A stretch of 62,076 bases of DNA from positions 3,438 through 65,513 of the forward strand of contig JFAX01000013.1 of assembly GCA_000585015.1 (NCBI GenBank), read 5' to 3'. The notes under the pieces are model-generated. The model was not told the origin of the DNA. It was given only the letters and a program-made list of their open reading frames with translations, and ran no database searches. This DNA is from Candidatus Accumulibacter adjunctus. GTDB lineage: Bacteria > Pseudomonadota > Gammaproteobacteria > Burkholderiales > Rhodocyclaceae. This document shows positions 56,778-62,076 of the stretch, piece after piece (the stretch's first letter is position 1; every line of letters starts with the position of its first letter). Both the position numbers and the translations under genes were made by a program.

Positions 56778-57044
56778 CTATATCGCGACAGATCGTTGGA
56801 GGAGCCGACTGACCACCCACGACTTGGTCTTCGACAGCGGCCGAGACTCCTGGATTTCCACCATGTCGCCGAGTTTCGCCTCGTTGTTTTCGTTCTGGGC
56901 GTGGTACTTGCTGGAACGGACGATGATCTTGTCGTACATCGCGTGTTTGACACGACGCTCGACCAGAACGGTCACCGTCTTTTCCATCCTGTCACTGACG
57001 ACGCGCCCAATCAGGGTGCGCTTGCTGCTCTTGGTCTCGCTCAT
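56778..57044 (-). CDS. rpsQ: 30S ribosomal protein S17
   Basis: 88-residue OB-fold protein ([20 protein letters not shown]). Its ATG overlaps the rpmC stop by 4 bp. Last gene of the S10 operon. Confidence 0.98.
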   Translation of the reverse strand: MSETKSSKRTLIGRVVSDRMEKTVTVLVERRVKHAMYDKIIVRSSKYHAQNENNEAKLGDMVEIQESRPLSKTKSWVVSRLLQRSVAI

Positions 57045-57232
57045 TGAACCGCCTTTTCACGAAGAAGCGTCCGCACGCGCGCGATCTCGCGACGCACCTT
57101 GCCGACTTGGCTGTTGTTCGTCAGCTGCTGGGTAGCAAGCTGCATCCGCAATCCGAACTGCGCCTTCAGCAGGGCGAGCAGTTCCTGGTTCAGCTCATCG
57201 ACCGATTTTGCTCTGAGTTCACTGGCTTTCAT
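57041..57232 (-). CDS. rpmC: 50S ribosomal protein L29
   Basis: 63 residues ([20 protein letters not shown]), two-helix protein near the tunnel exit where trigger factor and SRP dock. ATG 57232 gives the family length; a GTG two codons upstream is less likely. It starts 2 bp after the rplP stop. Confidence 0.97.
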   Translation of the reverse strand: MKASELRAKSVDELNQELLALLKAQFGLRMQLATQQLTNNSQVGKVRREIARVRTLLREKAVQ

Positions 57233-57234
57233 GA

Positions 57235-57648
57235 TCACCCCATCATGCGTGTGACAAACACCGTCGGGATCGGCAGCTTCGCGGCCGCGAGCGAGAAGGC
57301 CTCGCGGGCCAGGCTTTCACTCACCCCGTCCATCTCGTAGAGGACCTTGCCCGGCTTGATCTCGGCGACGTAGTACTCGGGACTTCCCTTGCCGCTGCCC
57401 ATGCGGACCTCTGCCGGCTTCTTCGAAATCGGCTTGTCGGGGAAAATGCGAATCCAGATGCGGCCGCCGCGCTTGATGTGGCGAGTCATGGCGCGCCGCG
57501 CGGCCTCGATCTGCCTGGCAGTCAGCCGCCCGCGGCCAATCGACTTCAGCCCATACTCGCCAAAACTCACCTTGGCCCCGCGCAACGCAAGGCCTGTATT
57601 GCGGCCTTTCTGCTCCTTGCGGTATTTTCTTCTAGCTGGCTGCAGCAT
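57235..57648 (-). CDS. rplP: 50S ribosomal protein L16
   Basis: 137 residues, N-terminus [20 protein letters not shown]. It organises the A-site tRNA region of the 50S subunit. Its start overlaps the end of rpsC by 17 bp. Confidence 0.98.
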   Translation of the reverse strand: MLQPARRKYRKEQKGRNTGLALRGAKVSFGEYGLKSIGRGRLTARQIEAARRAMTRHIKRGGRIWIRIFPDKPISKKPAEVRMGSGKGSPEYYVAEIKPGKVLYEMDGVSESLAREAFSLAAAKLPIPTVFVTRMMG

Positions 57649-58468
57649 CTGTCGTTCCTGCCTTTCTCACTCGTTTCACGGGCGCCCTGGCTTCCCCGGG
57701 TGCGCCTTCTACCCTGGCAACCTCGTCCGCTCCTCTCGCTGGGCGCCCTCTGTCTGCGCCGTCAGCCGGCCTGGCACCGAGGCGCCGCGGCCGCCTCTGT
57801 TCTTCGAGCGCGCTGTCCGCAGTCGCCGCCTGCTCGCTACGAGCAAGAATCTCACCCTTGAAGACCCATACTTTGACCCCGATCAGGCCGTAGGTCGTCA
57901 ACGCTTCGGAGGTCGCGTAGTCGATGTCTGCCCGCAGCGTGTGCAGCGGCACGCGGCCCTCACGATACCACTCGCGGCGGGCAATCTCGGCCCCGTTGAG
58001 ACGGCCCGAACTCATGATCTTGATCCCCTGCGCACCAAGGCGCATCGCGTTCTGCATCGCTCGTTTCATCGCCCGGCGGAACATGATCCGCTTTTCCAGC
58101 TGTTGGGTGATCGAATCGGCAATCAGTTGCGCATCCAGTTCCGGCTTGCGGATCTCCTCGATACCGACATGCACCGGCACGCCCATGATCTTCTGCAAGG
58201 CGGCGCGCAGGTTGTCGATCTCCTCGCCCTTCTTGCCGATCACGACGCCAGGTCGCGCCGAGAAGATCGTCACGCGTGCATTCTTCGCTGGACGCTCGAT
58301 GAGGATGCGACCGACGGAGGCGTGTTTCAGCTTCTTGTGGAGATACTCCCGAACACGCAGATCCTCGTTGAGCATGCCGGCAAACTGCTTGCTGTTGGCG
58401 TACCAACGTGACGACCAATCACGGGTGACCGAAAGACGAAAGCCGGTAGGATGAATCTTTTGTCCCAT
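57632..58468 (-). CDS. rpsC: 30S ribosomal protein S3, extended C-terminus
   Basis: 278 residues against 233 in E. coli. The KH domain (about 38-106, with [18 protein letters not shown]) and the C-terminal S3 domain end near residue 210. A further 60 residues form an Arg/Pro/Ala/Glu-rich tail ([18 protein letters not shown]). S3 guards the mRNA entrance and has helicase activity with S4 and S5. The tail overlaps the start of rplP by 17 bp. Confidence 0.97.
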   Translation of the reverse strand: MGQKIHPTGFRLSVTRDWSSRWYANSKQFAGMLNEDLRVREYLHKKLKHASVGRILIERPAKNARVTIFSARPGVVIGKKGEEIDNLRAALQKIMGVPVHVGIEEIRKPELDAQLIADSITQQLEKRIMFRRAMKRAMQNAMRLGAQGIKIMSSGRLNGAEIARREWYREGRVPLHTLRADIDYATSEALTTYGLIGVKVWVFKGEILARSEQAATADSALEEQRRPRRLGARPADGADRGRPARGADEVARVEGAPGEARAPVKRVRKAGTTDAAAS

Positions 58469-58477
58469 TCTTGTTCC

Positions 58478-58807
58478 TCAGTTGCCGACAGTCAGGAAGA
58501 CGTGACACGTCGGCTTGACGATCCGGTTGCCGCGCCCTTTCGCCCGCGCAGTGAAGCGCTTGAGCACCATGCCCTTTTCGACGAAGATCGTCTTCACCTT
58601 CAGCTCGTCGATATCGGCCCCATCGTTGTGCTCGGCATTGGCGATCGCCGACTCGAGCACCTTCTTGATGATGCCGGCACCCTTCTTGGGACTGAAAGCA
58701 AGGATGTTCAGCGCCTTGTCCACCGGCAGACCACGAATCTGGTCTGCCACCAGCCGGCCCTTCTGACTCGACAGTCGCACACCGCGCAACACAGCACGAG
58801 TTTCCAT
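58478..58807 (-). CDS. rplV: 50S ribosomal protein L22
   Basis: 109 residues ([20 protein letters not shown]). A beta-hairpin lines the exit tunnel; macrolide resistance mutations occur there in the family. ATG 58807 has GGGGA at 6 bp; ATG 58813 abuts that site. Confidence 0.97.
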   Translation of the reverse strand: METRAVLRGVRLSSQKGRLVADQIRGLPVDKALNILAFSPKKGAGIIKKVLESAIANAEHNDGADIDELKVKTIFVEKGMVLKRFTARAKGRGNRIVKPTCHVFLTVGN

Positions 58808-58817
58808 ATTCATTCCC

Positions 58818-59093
58818 CTACTTCTTGGCCTTCTTGCCAGACGTATGGCCCTTGAAGGTACGAGTCAGCGAAAACTCGCCCAACTTGTGCCCGACCATGT
58901 TCTCGGTGATGTACACCGGGATGTGCTGTTTGCCGTTATGGACGGCGATCGTCAGGCCGACGAAGTCCGGCAGAACCGTTGAGCGGCGCGACCAAGTCTT
59001 GATCGGGCGCTTGTCGCCAGTCGCACGGACTGCGCTGACCTTGTTGATCAGGTGGGCATCAGCAAACGGGCCCTTTTTAACGGAACGTCCCAT
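58818..59093 (-). CDS. rpsS: 30S ribosomal protein S19
   Basis: 91 residues ([20 protein letters not shown]). It lies in the 30S head with S13. The start is 13 bp after rplB. Confidence 0.98.
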   Translation of the reverse strand: MGRSVKKGPFADAHLINKVSAVRATGDKRPIKTWSRRSTVLPDFVGLTIAVHNGKQHIPVYITENMVGHKLGEFSLTRTFKGHTSGKKAKK

Positions 59094-59106
59094 GGTTCTC
59101 TATCCC

Positions 59107-59934
59107 TTAGCGTTTTTGCCGGCGCTGCACGATCATCGAAGTCGTACGCTTGTTGCGACGAGTACGATAGCCCTTGGTCTTGGTACCCCACGGGCTGACC
59201 GGATGCATGCCCGATGCCGTCTTCCCTTCGCCACCACCATGCGGATGGTCGATCGGGTTCATGGCGACGCCGCGCACCGTCGGCCGAACACCGCGCCAAC
59301 GGGTACCGCCCGCCTTGCCAATGGAACGGAGGCTGTGCTCTTCATTGCCGACTTCACCGATCGTCGCCCGACACTCGACATGCACGCGGCGAATCTCGCC
59401 AGAGCGCAGCCGCAACTGGGCGTGCACTCCTTCGCGCGCCAGCAGCTGCACCGAGGTTCCGGCCGATCGCGCAAGCTGCGCACCCTTGCCAGGGACCATC
59501 TCGACACAATGGATGGTCGTGCCGACCGGGATGTTGCGGATGGGCAGCGCGTTGCCGACCTTGATCGGCGCCTCAGAGCCACTCGACACCTGCTGGCCCA
59601 CCGCCAGACCTTTCGGGGCAATGATGTAGCGACGCTCGCCGTCGGCATAACAGAGCAGAGCAATGTTGGCGGTACGGTTGGGATCGTACTCGAGCCGCTC
59701 AACCTTCGCCGGTACGCCATCCTTCGTACGCTTGAAATCGACGAGGCGGTAATGCTGCTTGTGGCCGCCGCCCTGATGTCGGGTCGTCACGTGACCGTTG
59801 TTGTTGCGGCCCGCCTTCTTCGACTGCTGCTCGATGAGCCGGGCGACCGGGGCGCCCTTGTGCAGATTCGCGTTGACGACGCGGATCACGGCACGCCGGC
59901 CGGGCGAAGTCGGTTTGACTTTGACGAGAGCCAT
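59107..59934 (-). CDS. rplB: 50S ribosomal protein L2
   Basis: 275 residues; needed for subunit association and peptidyl transfer. The conserved loop [20 protein letters not shown] holds the functional histidine. Its ATG shares one base with the rplW stop (TGATG). Confidence 0.98.
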   Translation of the reverse strand: MALVKVKPTSPGRRAVIRVVNANLHKGAPVARLIEQQSKKAGRNNNGHVTTRHQGGGHKQHYRLVDFKRTKDGVPAKVERLEYDPNRTANIALLCYADGERRYIIAPKGLAVGQQVSSGSEAPIKVGNALPIRNIPVGTTIHCVEMVPGKGAQLARSAGTSVQLLAREGVHAQLRLRSGEIRRVHVECRATIGEVGNEEHSLRSIGKAGGTRWRGVRPTVRGVAMNPIDHPHGGGEGKTASGMHPVSPWGTKTKGYRTRRNKRTTSMIVQRRQKR

Positions 59935-60236
59935 CAGACGCCCCCTCCATCGACGAAGTTGATTTCCTGGCCGGGCTTGAGACAGACGAAAGCCTTCTTC
60001 CAGCCACTGCGGCGACCGGCAACGCGGCCAAAGCGCTTTTTCTTGCCCTTGACATTGGCCATCTGCACTGACTCGACCGAGACCTTGAAGAGCAGTTCGA
60101 CAGCACCCTTGACCTCGGCCTTGGTCGCATCGGACACGACGCGGAAAATCACCTGATCATGCTTGTCGGCCACGAAGGTCGCCTTCTCGGAGATCTGCGG
60201 CGCCAGCAGCACCTGCATCAGACGTTGTTCATTCAT
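59934..60236 (-). CDS. rplW: 50S ribosomal protein L23
   Basis: 100 residues ([20 protein letters not shown]); docking site of trigger factor and SRP at the tunnel exit. Its start overlaps the rplD stop by 4 bp (ATGA). Confidence 0.98.
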   Translation of the reverse strand: MNEQRLMQVLLAPQISEKATFVADKHDQVIFRVVSDATKAEVKGAVELLFKVSVESVQMANVKGKKKRFGRVAGRRSGWKKAFVCLKPGQEINFVDGGGV

Positions 60237-60853
60237 CCCAGGATCTCCTCAAACTTCGCCACCGCCGCGCGCGTCATCAGCACCTTGCCGAAGCGGACCA
60301 AGGAGACCGGATCCGCCTGGTGGACCTCGAGCACGAGAACATTCGGCAGGTTGCGCGCCGCCAGGAAGACATTCTCGTCAAGCGCATCGGTGATCACGAG
60401 CACCGAGTCGTAGCCCATGCTCTTGATTTTATTGGCAAAGAGCTTGGTCTTCGGAGCCTCGACCGTCAGGCTTTCGACAACCGCCAAACGATCGTCCCGT
60501 GCCAGCTGCGACAGAATCGAAGCCATTCCGGCGCGATACATCTTGCGGTTGAGCTTCTGGCGGAAGTTCTCGTCCGCCAGGTTGGGGAATGCCCGGCCAC
60601 CACCGCGCCAGATCGGCGACGACGACATTCCGGCCCGCGCCCTACCCGTGCCCTTCTGGCGCCACGGCTTCTTGGTGGTGTGCGCAACGTCGTGGCGGTC
60701 GCGCTGGGCGCGGTTGCCGCCGCGGGCGTTCGCCTGGTAGGCAACCAGCACCTGATGTACCAGCGCCTCATTGTACTCGCGGCCAAAGAGCGTATCCGAT
60801 GCCTCTAGGCGACTCGCCTCCAGGCCCTGTTCGTTGATCAGCTTGAGTTCCAT
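60233..60853 (-). CDS. rplD: 50S ribosomal protein L4
   Basis: 206 residues. The tunnel loop is [20 protein letters not shown]. In E. coli L4 also represses the S10 operon by attenuation; that leader is specific to gammaproteobacteria, so the same control is doubtful here. It starts directly after the rplC stop. Confidence 0.98.
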   Translation of the reverse strand: MELKLINEQGLEASRLEASDTLFGREYNEALVHQVLVAYQANARGGNRAQRDRHDVAHTTKKPWRQKGTGRARAGMSSSPIWRGGGRAFPNLADENFRQKLNRKMYRAGMASILSQLARDDRLAVVESLTVEAPKTKLFANKIKSMGYDSVLVITDALDENVFLAARNLPNVLVLEVHQADPVSLVRFGKVLMTRAAVAKFEEILG

Positions 60854-61498
60854 TTATGCCCCCGCCTTGACTGCAGGCCGCACGATCACGTCTGCCCCTT
60901 TGGCACCCGGTACCGCACCCTTGAGCAGGAGCAGTTGACGCTCGACATCGACGCGGACGACTTCCAGATTCTGCTGCGTGCGCTTGACGTCGCCAAAGTG
61001 ACCCGCCATCTTCTGACCGGGAAACACTCGCCCCGGATCCTGCGCCATGCCAGTCGATCCCGGCGCCCTGTGCGACACCGAGTTGCCGTGCGCGGCACCC
61101 TGGGATTTGAAGTTGTGCCGCTTGATCGACCCCGAAAAACCCTTGCCGATCGTTTGTGCAGTGACGTCGACCTTCTGACCAACGGCGAATATCGTCACAC
61201 TGATCTGATCGCCGGCCTTCAGCACAGCGAGATCGTCGACCGAAACCGGGAATTCCTTGAGAACGTGCCCGGCCTCGACGCCAGCCTTGGCAAGATGCCC
61301 GGCCATTGGCTTGTTGACACGTGACGGACGGCGTTTGCCGAAAGCAATCTGGACGGCAGTATAGCCATCCGTTGCCGGCGTTTTGATCTGGGCAACGCGA
61401 TTGTTCGACACATCGAGCACGGTTACCGGGATGCTGACTCCATCGTCGGTAAAGATGCGCGTCATGCCGACCTTGCGCCCTACAAGGCCTAGACTCAT
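60854..61498 (-). CDS. rplC: 50S ribosomal protein L3
   Basis: 214 residues. The central extension [20 protein letters not shown] contains the glutamine that PrmB methylates in E. coli. It follows a 112-bp gap after rpsJ that contains its own promoter. Confidence 0.98.
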   Translation of the reverse strand: MSLGLVGRKVGMTRIFTDDGVSIPVTVLDVSNNRVAQIKTPATDGYTAVQIAFGKRRPSRVNKPMAGHLAKAGVEAGHVLKEFPVSVDDLAVLKAGDQISVTIFAVGQKVDVTAQTIGKGFSGSIKRHNFKSQGAAHGNSVSHRAPGSTGMAQDPGRVFPGQKMAGHFGDVKRTQQNLEVVRVDVERQLLLLKGAVPGAKGADVIVRPAVKAGA

Positions 61499-61590
61499 GT
61501 TTATTCTCCTCTGACCGGCTACGATTGGCCGGCGAGCACTGCTGAATGAACGGACAGCCCCAGCCTCGGTCTGCCCGGCGAAAGGCGGCG

Positions 61591-61619
61591 ATTATAGCCG
61601 CAAGAAGCCCTTACTGCAA
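61591..61619 (-). promoter_or_regulatory. internal promoter between rpsJ and rplC
   Basis: On the reverse strand TTGCAG (61619-61614), 17 bp, then a perfect TATAAT (61596-61591). It overlaps the rpsJ stop and would drive rplC onward, placing the S10-operon start after rpsJ rather than before it. Confidence 0.6.
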
Positions 61620-61922
61620 CTTGATTTCCACGTCCACACCCGCAGGCAAATCGAGTTTCATCAAGGCGTCGACCGTCTTGTCGGTTGGATCGATGATATC
61701 CATCAGGCGCAGGTGCGTACGGATCTCGAGTTGGTCGCGCGAAGTCTTGTCGACGTGCGGCGAGCGCAGCAGGTCATAGCGCTGGATGCGCGTCGGCAAG
61801 GGCACCGGGCCGCGGACGACCGCTCCCGTGCGCTTGGCGGTGTCCACGATCTCCTGCGCCGACTGATCGATCAGGCGATAGTCGAAGGCCTTCAAGCGAA
61901 TACGGATTTTCTGGCTTTGCAT
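61611..61922 (-). CDS. rpsJ: 30S ribosomal protein S10
   Basis: 103 residues ([20 protein letters not shown]), also the NusE antitermination factor that binds NusB and NusG. It lies 59 bp after tuf and is probably cotranscribed with it. Confidence 0.98.
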   Translation of the reverse strand: MQSQKIRIRLKAFDYRLIDQSAQEIVDTAKRTGAVVRGPVPLPTRIQRYDLLRSPHVDKTSRDQLEIRTHLRLMDIIDPTDKTVDALMKLDLPAGVDVEIKLQ

Positions 61923-61943
61923 TTTCGATTTCCAAAGAACGAT

Positions 61944-61965
61944 CAGCGGCGCCAGGGCGCCGCTG
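61944..61965 (-). other. strong hairpin between tuf and rpsJ
   Basis: CAGCGGCGC and GCGCCGCTG pair perfectly around a 4-base loop. The following transcript (ATCGTTCTTTGG) is only moderately U-rich, so it may be an attenuator or processing site rather than a full terminator. Confidence 0.45.
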
Positions 61966-61981
61966 TGGGGGTTTGGCCGAT

Positions 61982-62076
<95 letters not shown>

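Overview
The window is a GC-rich bacterial chromosome segment with short intergenic gaps. The aconitase B type, MiaB/PhoH-like/YbeY/CorC/Lnt order, zinc-cysteine form of ribosomal protein S4, tuf-rpsJ-S10-spc-alpha ribosomal order and paired fatty-acid oxidation enzymes point to a betaproteobacterium. A Rhodocyclales/Accumulibacter-like organism is my best guess, from protein character only. No tRNA, rRNA, CRISPR array, integrase or intact insertion sequence was seen.

Layout. 1-7704: 3' part of acnB (reverse), then a forward housekeeping run: a small unknown protein, miaB, phoH-like ybeZ, ybeY, corC and lnt. 7705-8061: a gene-free stretch holding a 152-bp element with inverted ends. 8062-16233: a reverse eight-gene cluster, the most unusual part of the window: coiled-coil protein, inner-membrane-anchored solute-binding protein fused to an OmpA domain, ABC permease, ABC ATPase, membrane coiled-coil protein, PspA, classical AAA+ ATPase and TerB-like protein, behind one sigma70-like promoter with a hairpin in its leader. 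A divergent M50B-like membrane metalloprotease gene shares the promoter region. 17285-20861: Tim44-domain protein, NhaR-like regulator, HPF-like protein, HtpX. 21143-27414: a reverse run of LplT-PlsC fusion, UbiA, small c-type cytochrome and a REC-PAS-GGDEF-EAL protein. 27909-33222: a degenerate chemoreceptor gene, recG-ridA and a FadL porin. 33343-34960: small TPR, SPOR and DUF2802 proteins. 35092-45812: a fatty-acid oxidation locus in two reverse transcription units. 46009-47844: Atm1-type ABC exporter. 47905-62076: ribosomal protein operons with rpoA, secY and infA, ending in the 3' end of tuf.

How the genes fit together. In the beta-oxidation locus a PsrA-like TetR repressor heads one unit (psrA-fadE-fadI-fadJ-thioesterase) and an identical 16-bp operator lies just downstream of the -10 box of both this unit and the second one (FadN-like enzyme-fadA). 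FadL at 31810 would supply long-chain fatty acids. The PspA cluster combines an ESCRT-III-superfamily membrane protein with an AAA+ ATPase, a TerB protein and a peptidoglycan-binding ABC importer, suggesting an envelope-stress or membrane-remodelling system coupled to solute sensing; that function is inference. In the ribosomal region, -10 boxes occur upstream of rplC, rplN and rpsM, close to the classical S10, spc and alpha operon boundaries.
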